The notes under the pieces were generated by a model. That model searched no databases, had not been told where the DNA came from, and was given only the letters and a program-made list of their open reading frames with translations. 64,000 nucleotides of DNA from assembly GCA_038363925.1 (NCBI GenBank), contig JAQQWL010000011.1, positions 248,001-312,000 of the forward strand. Direction: 5' to 3'. Position numbers and translations under genes: made by a program. The first letter of the stretch is position 1; each line of letters opens with the position of its first letter. Shown one piece after another: positions 11,299-22,040 of the stretch. The stretch is from Apiospora phragmitis. Lineage: Eukaryota; Ascomycota; Sordariomycetes; Amphisphaeriales; Apiosporaceae.

Positions 11299-12700
11299 AA
11301 AATAACGAAATAAGTCCTTTTAAGCCTTAATAATAGCGGAAGAGTTTTAGATCGTGACTTAATGCCTTGCGTAATATAATTTAAGCTACTTACCGGCGTA
11401 TATTATTTTTTAAATATTCGCTTAACGGATTTTTTAAACTAATAAAATTAATATAATATTTAATAAGTATTAAGTTAAAAGATTTATTACTTATTATTTA
11501 TTTATCGGTATTACGTTTTTTAAAAGGATAGATTTTTTAAAGCTTAACGTAATTTCTATAGAAGAAATTATCGAGTTTTTCGAGCGGTTTAATAATTTTA
11601 TTTTAAAATTAATCCCTTCGGAGTTTCGGTTTAATATCGACGAGATCGGTAACTAGCTCGGCTATAAAATAAATATAATAATTATTAAACTTATTAAAAT
11701 AAAAAAAAATTAATTATAAACTCTTTTAATTAAAAATAAGTTTCTACGATCGAATATAATAATACTTTAAGCCGAGCTTTACCTCTTTTTATTATATTTA
11801 AAGGTTAATAAGTCTAATAGTAATAATTTTTAAAAAAGGAGGACTCGTTAACGAATATTATAAAAGATTAAGTTTTTACGATATCCTTTAAAAGTTAGAC
11901 TGATAAGGAGCTAGCTTTAATATAGTTAAATAAGGTTTTTATCCCTTATATAAAGCTTAAAAACGAGGACTAATAGCGGCTTATTATTTTAAATAGTTAC
12001 GTTAGCCACGTAAACGAGGATTTTATTATAATATATTTAAAGTATAAGATATAACTTCTTTTCTTTCCGGTATACTCGTTATACTTATTATAACCTTTAG
12101 ATTTTAATTCTTTTAATATATTAAAAAATAACCTTATATTATATAGGGCTTAATAATATAAATATAAGTAAGAAAAACTTTTTTTAATATTACGAGCTAG
12201 TTAAAAAGTTTACTTTTTAACCGTATATAATAATTAGCGGCTAAGCCGTAATTAATATATTCCCTCGCGATATTAATAAGCCCCTTAACAGCCGGAACTA
12301 GATGATGGAAAACTAGGTAAAAGTAGAACCATTTGAGCCTCCCCTCGATGTTTTCGATAAATAATTCTCTATAGCGTTACTAATACCTACGACTAGCCGC
12401 TAAATTAAAGAGTTAACGGATATACTTAATAATAATAATACTATTTTTAATAACGCGACGCGCCGGGTTTTATTTTAAAAGCTTTAAAAGAGTTTAAATG
12501 CTTTAAACGACTAGATTAATTAATTAAAGCACGAGAAGTTAGTTTTAAAAAATAATCTAAAGAAAAAAAGAAATAAAAAGAGGAAAAAAGTAATACTTAA
12601 CCTTAACTAGAAATTTACGCGTATATAAGATGTTATAATAATTAAAAGGGAAATAAATAGCGTTATATTAAAACCTTAAACTATTACTCTTTTATTATTA
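11299..12700 (+). pseudogene. remnant of pogo/Fot1-like transposase (DDE_1 type)
   Basis: The plus-strand translation, with many stops, keeps landmarks of pogo-type transposases. EFFERF followed by NIDEIG (11633-11650) matches the first catalytic block, usually N-M-D-E-T/K-G. A PLDFNSF-like block with a preceding P.YS..LL (12070-12110) matches the PP.S.HLLQPLD region holding a later Asp. The N-terminal helix-turn-helix part (EKYNIPR at 8057-8077) lies left of the retrotransposon. From there to NIDEIG is 393 nt, exactly in frame, once 8116-11298 is removed. The 12070 block is in a different frame, so indels have accumulated too. The remnant is not functional. Confidence 0.75.
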
Positions 12701-12854
12701 GTATTAAAAGTTATTATAATTAAATTTAACTTTAAATCTAAGATTAAAAGTGTTATAAAAGCGTTTCGAGACTAAAACAGTGTTTTTAAGATTTTATATT
12801 AATTTTTAATTAAATTATTCATATTATTATTATATAGTATTATTATTAGTTTTT

Positions 12855-12898
12855 AGGGTCGCCGTTGTATAGGGTGACCGTAGCACCGTCAGCTGGCT
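12855..12898 (-). repeat. right terminal inverted repeat of the pogo-like element
   Basis: Read on the minus strand it starts AGCCAGCTGACGGTGCTACG. It keeps the GC-richer, probably ancestral bases at all seven positions where the two arms differ. Confidence 0.88.
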
Positions 12899-13302
12899 TA
12901 GCTCTCAGGTTATTCCTTCTTCTTTTTCTGTCAGATCACCTGCATTACAGCTGTTGCCTCCATAAGTAACAGTCCCACAATCAGTCAACATCGTTGCTTC
13001 CATTGCACAAATTCACATTCTCTCCCACCTGCGCTTTTCCTTCCTTCTTTCTCATTTTGGTGTCAAGTCAAATAATATTTTCACCTCAGAATCCTCTGCC
13101 AAACCTAACAACCTGCCCGTCCATGCACTACCGACGACAGAATATCTCGAGGAGCCCAGCAAGTCTTGAACGCGCTTCATAGCAGAAAGAAACGCATCAC
13201 TTCGCGATACTTTATCTGTTAGTTGCTGACTTTCTTTATTCGTTCTATTTCAATTGCTCACAAACCGAAAAAATATCTAGCCAGAACAGCACAACCATCA
13301 CC
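12899..13302. other. leader of 2EXR paralogue 3
   Basis: Normal composition resumes within a few bases of the transposon end. The region is pyrimidine-rich from about 12915 and leads to CACCATGG at 13303. No other gene seen. Confidence 0.5.
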
Positions 13303-14761
13303 ATGGCCACCGTGTTCTCCAAATTCGCACGCCTCCCTAACGAGATCAAGAGCATGATCTGTGAGGAATTCGCCAAAGCGGAAGCAGCCAGCCGCCTCGT
13401 CGTCCTCCACGCGAACGGCAGCAAGGGCGACAACATCAGGCTCCCCCTTTGCGCACTGGCTGGAGCTCAGCCTCATGCCGCTCAAGCGTCTGGCCAGCCC
13501 CCTGCTCTTGATCTGCGTTCAGTCCCGCGAAGTGGCGCTCCGGCACTACGGCACGCGCGTGCACGTGTACGAGATGCCTTCGCCCATGTCCGACCGGCTC
13601 TTACAGACGTGCGAGCAGTTCATGGAGGAGCATAGAGTGACGGAGCTTTCGGACGACGACGACCAGGCAGCGGAGGACGAAGGTCAGGCAGTGCTGCCGT
13701 TCCGGCCCCCACATCCGTTGATCACGGATGTGAAGCCCGTTTGGGCCGAGAGAGAGCTGGGGAAATTCAGTGGAGGACTGGATCACAAAAGGCCACCGAG
13801 GATATGCGCATCGGGCCATTCGAGGAGGAACCGCAGGAAGAGGATGAAGAAGTCGCCGCTCAGAGCGAAAACTATCGTGGCTGCGTTTATCTCGACCTTG
13901 CGAGCGACAGGTTCATGTCCTTGGGCCAGTGGCTGGTCGTGTACCCGGGCGAGAGTCGGGCGTACTACGGACTCCGGGAACTGTCGGACACGCTCGTCGG
14001 ACACGCTCCGCGCCTTCAAGTACGGCGAAGCCGCGAAGCCGAGTGCGATCTGGACGTTGTGCGCGAGATCGTCGCGCGGCGCCCCCCTGTGCTCCGCAAC
14101 GCCTCGGCGCGCCTGAGCGACGAAGTGCTCATGGGCATACGCCACCTCGTGTTCCCGTCCTACGGGCCCTGGGAGACCTTCGACCCTAGCGGCCCCGATT
14201 ACGAGCCCTTTCAAGAAGACGATATTACGGTAAGTGATATGTCTGTCGGTGTCTATTCCTTCCTATTCCAGTCGTTATTCCTCGTCATCCCGGCGTCTCG
14301 GAAGGAAAAGATTCACCGTTTATTTGAGCAGCTGCCTTTATCCCTCTCAGGACATTCCGTTCAACTCCGAAATAAGTAATAAACGCTGAGAATCGATATG
14401 TAGACCATCAACTACCCTGGCGAACCCCTGTGCGCTCCCCGCCATTTACGAAGATGACTCCTGGAGGCGTACCCTTCCCGGCGCCTTCGGAGCTATGGAC
14501 TCGTCGACAACATGGGGCTTTCTAGCCAACAATGAGGCGTACCGGGCCTTCTTTGACGATGTGGAGGACAAAGGTCCGGAGCATCTGCTTATTCAGGAAG
14601 CCACCAGGAGAAGCCCCGGTACCTATCCAGATGAATGGGGATTGGTCTGGGGAGACGGCGATGATGGAAGTGGTGACGACGAAAGCAGCAGTGACGATGG
14701 AAGCACTGGCTACGATAATGGAAGCAACAGTACCGATAGAAGCACTGGAAACGATGCTTGA
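13303..14761 (+). pseudogene. 2EXR-domain-like paralogue 3, frame-broken
   Basis: ATG 13303 opens FSKFARLPNEIKSMICEEF (2EXR-like). The frame is lost near 13441-13450 (C5T3 run), where LSLMPLKRLASPLLLICVQS continues in another frame, and shifts back before YRGCVYLDLASDRFMSLGQW (about 13873-13932). A perfect 13-bp tandem duplication (13983-13995 / 13996-14008) adds a further shift in the RELSDTL region. PPVLRNAS and the C-terminal WGF-(8)-RAFFDDVEDKGPEHL (from 14513) are intact in sequence. A good donor GTAAGT at 14230 suggests an intron, but no acceptor seen joins it in frame to the last block. The C-terminus is rich in Asp/Ser/Gly. The 13-bp duplication is unlikely to be a base-calling error, so a pseudogene is favoured. 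Confidence 0.7.
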
Positions 14762-15229
14762 GGACGCGGGTAGACAAGGTTGTGACCCTTTCAGGCGGCA
14801 GCTGGCTCAGCCAGTCCGTCACATGACTAGAACAGTCGCCGCCCCCTTCAGGGAGGAAGATAAATTTTGGCGGAGGGTGCACCGGAAACACTCATGGATG
14901 ATGGCCTTGAACTCTTTATGTAGGTAGTAAGGACGCTTCAAAGGAATCTCGTCTCTTTCTGTGTTCATGAGGAATGTGTTAAGAGACCGTTTCTTCTTTA
15001 CTCTCATCTTCCCGGATCTCCCCTAGTAGAAGAGATGCCGCCCATTTTGTAGAGCCGTTCACTGACATGATGTTGGTTGTCAGTTATTAGCTGGTGGAAG
15101 GAATACGGTGTAGGGGAGGGAAGGTCAACGGTGTTGCGAGGTTGATATGAGATCATGTATATTAAGTAAACATCACACATTATAGTGCAATATATATTAC
15201 ATGTAATGTCCAGACATCCTTCGTCCTAT
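14762..15229. other. intergenic region between convergent genes
   Basis: 3' regions of the 2EXR copy (plus) and the acid phosphatase (minus). Nothing else seen. Confidence 0.5.
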
Positions 15230-16681
15230 CTACTGAACCGGTGCATATCCAGAGGGAGGGTTCAGACCATCCGGAATCTCCAGCTCAGCCGTATAGTACC
15301 CAGGCGCCGAGCTGCCGCTCCACATCTCCTGAATACTAGGCAGGACGGTGCGGTTGTGGGTCTTGCCGGCGCCGCACAGGTCGGGGGCCGGGTAGCGCCG
15401 GTTGCCGCCATCGGTGTTGAAGGCGCCGGCGTAGGAGAAGTTGAAGTACCGCTGCGACAGCTCAGTGACATCGTCATTCCACGCCCGGACCCGGTCGCCC
15501 GTCTTGTCGGCCACGAACTGGAACACGTTGGCGCCGACGTCGAAGCGGCCGAGCGTGTGCAGGTCCCAGTTGGCCTCGACGGTCGCGATCTCGCTGTAGT
15601 GGTTGTAGAAGTGGTCGTCGGTGGTGCCGACGAGCTCGGCGGGGACGGCGTCGCCCAGCAGGATGCCGAGGATGCGGTTCTGGATCGAGTAGGTCTCGTT
15701 CTCGTCGAAGGTGACGAGAACCAAGGTGTTCTTCATGAACTTCTTGTCGTTCAGGAGCGGCTCCAGGAAGTTGCGGGTCCAGGCGCCGGCCGTCTGGATG
15801 TCGCTGTCGTGCGCGTCGCTCGTCATGTTGGGGGTGATGAACATCCACTGCGGCAGGGCATCGTTCTGGAGGTCCTGCTGGAACATGGTGAGGTTCTTCA
15901 TCGAGGCCAGGCGGTCGACCTGGCCCGCGGCCGAGTTGTAGATGACGGCCGGGTTGTGCTTGCGGACGTAGTCGTTCTTGCCGTTCTGCTGGTTGACCCA
16001 CGCCTTGCCGGAGAACCCGCTGAAAGGCATGTCCTAGTACGGTGAAGAATGTCAGCGATTTTCATCTAAGATATAATCTCGATTGATCGAGTATGACACA
16101 TGGGATATCTCATCATAGAGTGGGGTGGCCTGTGGTCGCAGCATAGATTCAAGGCGGATGGGTATTGAGAGTGGGGGGCAGACTGACCTCCTGGTACTCA
16201 GCCCATGAGATGCCCTTGTCCTCGAGCAGATCGATGATGGTAGAGACGTTCTTGGCAATCTGGTTGAAGTCGTCGTTCTGCATCCCAAAGTAGTCACCAC
16301 CAATGGCGGGAGACGTAGTTGGGCTCCGAGGGATGAGTGACGGCGTGGTAGCCAGAGAGGGTGATGCCCTGCTTGGCGAGCCAGTTGAGGTTCTCTGTTC
16401 ATCAAGGTTAGTTATACATTGCGGTCGGACTTCGATAACACAGTTGAGCAAACAGTTTACTAACCATCACCGTATGCCATGTCATAATCGGTGTTCTCGA
16501 GCCAAATAACGACGAAGCGGTCGAACGCCTTGCCCTTGACATTGCTGGTGTTGCTCAGGGTCTTGGCCGTGGCCTGGGCGGCGTAGACGTCGCTGGTGGC
16601 GGTGGCCGTGTACAGGTTCTCGGCCTGGGCGGCGGCGCCGACGGCCAGGAGGGGGAGGAGAGACAGGACTGCGGAGCGCAT
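15230..16681 (-). CDS. secreted acid phosphatase (phosphoesterase family PF04185)
   Basis: Minus strand, three exons: 16681-16465, 16394-16188 and 16033-15230, with donors GTTAGT and GTCAGT. The N-terminus MRSAVLSLLPLLAVGAAAQA is a signal peptide. Family landmarks in order are FDRFVVIWLENTDYD, THPSEPNYV, GGDYFGMQNDDF, VTFDENETYS (metal-binding Asp/Glu) and HFYNHYSEIATVEANWDL. These match the phosphate-repressible acid phosphatases of Aspergillus and Penicillium, secreted enzymes that release phosphate from esters. Several NxS/T sites fit a glycoprotein. One base too many lies in exon 2 (CCC run at 16308-16310), shifting frame between NYV and GGDYF; with one base fewer the length is 408 residues, normal for the family. 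This may be an assembly error or a real null allele. Confidence 0.85.
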
Positions 16682-18560
16682 CTTGACGGCTCTACGAGGA
16701 GAAGCGAGAGACTGAGCTGACTTTGACTTGGAGCGCAATGAGACAACAGCAACCCCGATGCCGTGGCGGGGGGGGGGTGGGCGCGTCTAGCTTTATTCAA
16801 GTCCCGACGGGCTGGGAACTTGCTAAACCGTCGGTTGACGACCTATCGCTTGACTGTGGTGCAATTTTACAAGGGCCCACCAGAACAAGTAAGGTTGCTC
16901 CCGGCACAGCTTGGTAGTGATCGAGACATTTTCTTGGCTACCTGCCTGCACCGGTAAGGAAGCTTTGCGCGGAGGCTCCATCGGCTGCGTCCATGGCGGG
17001 TGGGAGCGAGACTAGGATGAGCTTGGGAAGGATTCTGGAATACGACCCCACCATAAGTCCATTCACCGGTGCACCTATTGCCAATACCTACTCCTTGGCC
17101 AGTCGAATCATCATAGCTGCCTGCTCTAATATGCTGGGATTGATAGTCATTGTCGTTACTGCCGATTGTACTCGTCTTTTAACCTTCTGTCACTCCAAAT
17201 TCATGTGTCGATTGAAGCCGGACGAGTTTTGCTGAAGCCGTCAGTTCTCTGCTGCAGAAAGGAAGTTTGCTTCTTCCTTGACCGGGATCACTGGGCTGCA
17301 TGCCGAGACCTGTAGATGTTGGCCATAACGCTCCTACCGAATCCTCAACATGTTGACACGCCACCCTATTTGCCCGTACTGTGGCCGGATAGCCGTGCGG
17401 GGGTATTGTGCATACACCTTCTGTAATTGGCTTAGGTATTGGTTCCAATCGGGATTCCGCGTGGGCGAAATGGTGCTCAGGCGACAGATGCCGGCTGCAA
17501 TCCGCCGGGCCAACAAGAGATTGCTAGATGGTAAGCAAGCGAAGCGAAACCAGGCGCGGCGTCGTAATCATAGTTGCCAGCGAATCAGCGGTGCCAGTGC
17601 GAGCGAAGATCAACACAGCCTCAGGGGCTATTGCGCAAAATAATGAACAGGAATCCCAAGTCGACATATGTTCGGTCAGCAACAGAGGCAAGCCTCTTTC
17701 TCTCGGGCGAATTCCCACTTACGAGAAAGGAAGGTCTGTAGGGGAGATTCCAAGCACGTGTCGTCGGAAAAGCCAAGCATTGGGCTGATCTACCAAAAGT
17801 GGGCGACCAGCCCCACTGTGGAGGGAGGGGAAGCTAGCTGCTTAGCTCGCCCAGTTTGTGGAGCCCTGTGGGCTGTCGCAATAGCCCATTGGAATTCTGC
17901 CTAGAGAGTGAGCCGCAGAGTGGCCGCTGGAAACATCTGGGTGCCGTAAGCCGCGACGCTGCGTTCTATCGTTGGATCGGGTTGCTGCGATTGTCTTAAA
18001 CAATGCGCTAAAGGGCGAAGCTTTCGGGCATACAGGGGTCCCTGAGCACACCTGCTTACTGCCAGGACTGCGATTGGTTCTTCGACATGCTGATATTCGC
18101 TAGTGCTCTCGTGTGCCTTATCCCATCCTTACACTCCCATGACCATCCACTCTGCCGGGTTCTTTTGGGATGGCATTTCACATAGACTAATTCCACTTGT
18201 CGCTTTCAAGCTTTCAGATGAACATTTCTCGGAATCTGTACCCTACTTTTGGCCGAGACAAGGCATACGCCGTATTCGCCCACAGTTCTGCTATCCAATG
18301 AGCTGCCAGAACCTATCCACGCCAAGTCAAAGTGCAAGTCCTTGATATTCTCATCTTCTGGCTACGACTTGGGCGGGTATTGTGCAGACCAACACCTCAT
18401 TGCCAAGGCGTGATTGTGACTTGCCAAGCAGCTCTGAATGAAAACATCACCTGTTGAGTCTTGAATTGTTCTGTTCCATGAGATAGTACAGACACAACCC
18501 CCATTCGAATGCACCAGACCGATATATTTCTGGTCCCTTCCTCAATCACAAGGCCCAGTC
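16682..18560. other. intergenic region, no gene recognised
   Basis: Divergent promoter space between the acid phosphatase (minus) and the iron transporter (plus). It includes a G10 tract at 16768-16777. Short open frames are scattered on both strands without recognisable domains. Confidence 0.5.
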
Positions 18561-19544
18561 ATGGAGGTCAGCGACGTCAGGAATCCACCAGGCCAAGAGG
18601 CCAAACATCAATCAACAGATGATGAAATGTCTTCCCCATCTTTCTCGAGAACATCCGACATGTCATCCTCACGGAGTGACATCACCCTCACAGAACACAA
18701 CCTCAACCCCAGACACATCCTACCACCAGCTACGAGCAAGCTCACTCGCTGTCGATTGCCAACCCTCTCGCGCTTCCTAGCGGACTTCACCCTGGGCTTC
18801 GCCGACGGCTTGACCGTCCCCTTCGCCCTCACGGCCGGCCTGTCGTCGCTCGGCAAGACGCAGACGGTCATCTACGCCGGCATGGCCGAGATCTGCGCCG
18901 GCAGCATCAGCATGGGCATCGGCGGCTACCTGGCCGCCAAGGGCGAACAACAGGCTGCCGCCGCTTCTTCCAGGCCCGACGAGGGTGAGACCGAAGAAAC
19001 GGGAGGTGATGAAGAGAAGGAGGCAGTACTGGGAAGTGCTGACGTGGTTGAGGAGTACCTCGCGCCCCTTAACCTACGGGGAGACCTGCGCGCGGCCGTG
19101 GAGGCGCACCTCAGGAGCCAGCCGGCGCTCGTGGATGCGCTCGGTGCGAAAGCACGAGATGATGATGACGCGGAGACCGGCTATGGCGAGCGGCGCGCAT
19201 CGTCGCCCGTCATGGTGGGGCTGTCGGTGTCGATCGGGTACCTCCTCGGCGGCCTGCTGCCGCTCTTCCCCTACTTCTTCGTCAGCCAGGTCGGCGATGG
19301 CCTGCGGTGGAGCTTCGGCGTCTGCATCCTGGCCCTGTTCCTCTTCGGCTTCACCAAGCACTACCTGCTCCAGGACGGCGCGCAGAGGTACGGTCGCCAC
19401 CCGCTTCATAAGAAGAAGGCGCAGTGGAAGCGCGTGAGGGCCAGTCTCTGGGAAGGTGCGCAGATGGTGGTGCTGGGCAGTATAGCGGCGGTCACGGCGG
19501 TCTTGGCGGTGAAGGCATTGGAAGGGTTAGCTTCGCGGGACTAG
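18561..19544 (+). CDS. vacuolar iron/manganese transporter, Ccc1/VIT1 family
   Basis: Intronless, 327 residues, intact. After a Ser-rich N-terminal tail of about 70 residues comes SRFLADFTLGFADGLTVPFA, the signature of the family's first helix, with Asp and the DGLTVPFALTAGL motif. TVIYAGMAEICAGSISMGIGGYLAAK (second helix, Met/Gly-rich metal path) follows, then a soluble acidic loop and three C-terminal helices (MVGLSVSIGYLLGGLLPLFPYF, a Leu/Phe-rich helix, and VVLGSIAAVTAVLAV). Family members move Fe2+ or Mn2+ into the vacuole in exchange for protons and protect against iron excess. The ATG at 18561 gives the full family layout. No frame breaks. Confidence 0.92.
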   Translation: MEVSDVRNPPGQEAKHQSTDDEMSSPSFSRTSDMSSSRSDITLTEHNLNPRHILPPATSKLTRCRLPTLSRFLADFTLGFADGLTVPFALTAGLSSLGKTQTVIYAGMAEICAGSISMGIGGYLAAKGEQQAAAASSRPDEGETEETGGDEEKEAVLGSADVVEEYLAPLNLRGDLRAAVEAHLRSQPALVDALGAKARDDDDAETGYGERRASSPVMVGLSVSIGYLLGGLLPLFPYFFVSQVGDGLRWSFGVCILALFLFGFTKHYLLQDGAQRYGRHPLHKKKAQWKRVRASLWEGAQMVVLGSIAAVTAVLAVKALEGLASRD

Positions 19545-19947
19545 AACGGGGTTGCTAGCGTACTAATACTAATGTTAGCGAGATTATGATACATCGTCAC
19601 TTGCTCAATGATGTCAACTGGGTACGATATGATGATGGTTCCGCTGGCCACGATCGTAGAGCATCAGTTCAGGAGCCAAGAGGTAGCAGTGGAAATTGCA
19701 TCTAGTTTACAGGTTTCACCCAATACGTAACTAAGCTTGGGATCAATGTTTGGCATTGACCGCCTCTCGGAAATGACATCAACCCAAAGCAAGCATCGTC
19801 GATTGTCATGATCTTGACAGCGCCTCCAAGCCCCTTTTCTCGTCGGTCGTCTATCGTCCCAATTCCCAATACTCGAGCATGCCAAGGAGAGCCACAAAAG
19901 AAACATCATCATAATGTTTTCTTTTGACATAGTGATCGAGTCCTTCC
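19545..19947. other. intergenic region between convergent genes
   Basis: 3' regions of the iron transporter (plus) and the Gly/Pro-rich protein (minus). A frame on the minus strand runs through it but looks non-coding in composition. Confidence 0.5.
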
Positions 19948-20879
19948 TTAACCCATAGGCGGCGGTGGCGCGCCCCCGCGGCCCGGAGGCGGTCCAGGCA
20001 TCGGAGATGAACCGCCACCCCCACCAAGTCTCACGAACGGAAACCCGCCCCCCGGCGGACCCCCCAGGCATGACCCCGGGTGGTGGCGGAGGTGGCCCTC
20101 CTCCTCTCCCGGAAAAGCCCCCTGGTCTTGCTGCGGGCGGCGGCATGCCTGGTGGTGGCCCCGGCATCCCACCCATCATTGGCGGCGGAGGCGGTCCCCC
20201 CTGGTGGTGTGGTGGTGGTCCTCCGCCCCCACCACCGTTACCATCACCATAGCCCATGTCGTCCATCATGTCGCTACCACCACCACCACCACCACCACCA
20301 CCACTACCACCATCATCCGAGTGCGAATAAGACGACGCCGATGACGGGCTAGATCTACCACCTCCACCACCGGACTTGGGCCGCTTCCGATTTCCCCTCC
20401 TCCTCCTCCCGGGGTCTCCGACGATGACGCTTCCTCCTCGATCCCCCACCGCCGCTACTGCTACCGCTGCCATAGTACGACGAACTGAAACTGCCGCTGC
20501 TGCCCCCGCTGCGGCTGCGACTGGAACGCGGCATGCCGATGCGCCCGCAGCAGATCAGGAGCACGAGCAGGATCGCGACGAACGCGACGACGCCGCCGAT
20601 GATGCCGCCAAACGCATCCTGGCTCAAACCGTCATGAGAGGAAGACGGCGGTGGCGGCGGCGGTGGCGACCCGTCTGTCTGCTGTGGGGGGTCGGAGCCT
20701 AGTGTCACGATGGTTGTGTAGGTGTTGGCGGGCTGGGTGACGACTTGGGTGATTGCTGGTCTTGCATCTCCTCCTGCGGCAGCGGCGGCGCGGACAGGAT
20801 TGTTACTTATACGAGTAGTGGTAGGATGGGTAGAGTATGAGGAGGGGGTGGTGGAGGAATAGGGGTGGATGATGGGCAT
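19948..20879 (-). CDS. single-pass membrane protein with Gly/Pro-rich C-terminal tail
   Basis: Minus strand, ATG at 20879. A Ser/Thr-rich outer region of about 85 residues (TTTRISNNPV..., TYTTIVTLGSD) and a polyproline run precede one clear transmembrane helix, FGGIIGGVVAFVAILLVLLI. A basic stop-transfer segment follows (RSSRSR), then a long Gly/Ser/Pro tail ending GGAPPPPMG. The layout resembles fungal cell-wall sensor-like or WSC/Mid2-like membrane proteins, but no defining domain is present and there is no clear signal peptide. The reading frame changes twice, near 20408-20414 (CCCCGGG) and near 20048-20065 (two C6 runs on the plus strand). Removing one base at each restores a continuous protein of about 309 residues. 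Product unknown. Confidence 0.55.
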
Positions 20880-21445
20880 GACGAGCGGGCCGGCCGGCTG
20901 GGTGATCGGGCCGGAATACGGGAGTCGCTTTTTATTTTATGATTCCACATTGACTGCGACCCGAGAGAAACGGAGAAGTGATTGAGTTGAGACACCCTCT
21001 TGGTGTAGCTCTGCGCTATTGTTACGGTTTCATCCAAGCCCGAGGTGACCTCGTGTCGATCAGTGTCCCCTAGAACTATTACTGTTCCCAGAAAGGTGGT
21101 AAGAGAGACAGAGAAGTGAGAGAGAGGAAAGGGGGCAGATGATCCATTGCGGCGCGGGGCGACCTTGTGATACTACAACCTTTCGTCCGTTTGTTATATA
21201 ATATCAATGAGAGCAGCCGAGTAGCCAGCTGTAGCCGCAACCTTGGCCGTCTTCCCCTCTCTCGAGGTTTTGGTTTTCGAGCGTAAGTCCAGCACACCAT
21301 GTCATACCCGCCTGCGTGCTGTTCTCGTCTGTCGCATCTTTGTCTTACCTAGGCAGGCTTACCCGCCAAGACTGCTGTGCAGATAGGCAGATGCAACGCA
21401 CACACACAGGAGTCCGGGCGAAAAAAGGGCCTGCGTCTATGCATT

Positions 21446-21470
21446 GCAGCAGCAGCAGCAGCAGCAGCAG
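21446..21470. repeat. GCA trinucleotide microsatellite
   Basis: Eight perfect GCA units plus G. Confidence 0.95.
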
Positions 21471-22020
21471 GCAGTGAGGACGAGGAGAAGATGATGCGTT
21501 ATTGTAGTTGGTTGTGGATGGTATTGACAACGTGGCTAAGGACCCTTGGTATTGGTTTTGGGTGGAAAGGGGGGAGGGGGGGCTCGGAGTTGTACTGGCT
21601 CGCGTATCTTGATAGACTGGACAGAAAGGATGGTGGTGCTGCTGTTGGCTGCGCTGCTTGGGGTGGTTTCCCCTCACCTAGCCTCACCTGTCCTACCGAC
21701 CCAGCATCTGAAAGCTGTTCGGTAGCACACATACAGCTCATGAAGGTAAGAATTGCCGTAGCCGACAGGACAGATTCGTAGGTAGCTTACCTGCCAAGCT
21801 GCTTACATACTGGCAATGGGATCTTTTGTTTCTTACCTGCAGACCGCTATTCCAGACTATGTAAGCAGCCGTGGGGTTCCTGGATATCCATCGCAGCAGT
21901 TTGGTTTTTGCTGTCGAGTCCCGTTGAGGAAAAAGGAGAAGGGGGAAAAGCGGCAATTGGATCTCGATTTCGTTGGTCGTCCCATTCCCACCGAGGTGGA
22001 TGGTGGAGGGGCAAAAGCTA

Positions 22021-22040
22021 TGTGTGTGTGTGTGTGTGTG
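22021..22040. repeat. TG dinucleotide microsatellite
   Basis: Ten perfect TG units. Confidence 0.95.

Larger units (their letters stand above)
7834..12898 (+). mobile_element. pogo/Fot1-like DNA transposon, RIP-degraded, carrying a nested retrotransposon
   Basis: The ends are 44-bp inverted repeats beginning AGCCAGCT (7834-7877 and 12855-12898), flanked by TA on both sides (7832-7833 and 12899-12900). TA is the target duplication of the Tc1/mariner-pogo superfamily. The arms differ at seven positions, all transitions, with A/T always on the left arm. Without the nested LTR element and one copy of its 5-bp target repeat, the transposon would be 1,882 bp, the size of Fot1/Pot2-class elements. 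Decayed transposase motifs read on the plus strand. The right end lies about 400 bp upstream of the third 2EXR copy. Confidence 0.88.

Noticed and set aside
15185..16045. 286-residue open frame on the plus strand
   Set aside because: Antisense of acid phosphatase exon 3. The sense strand carries the conserved motifs and a signal peptide.
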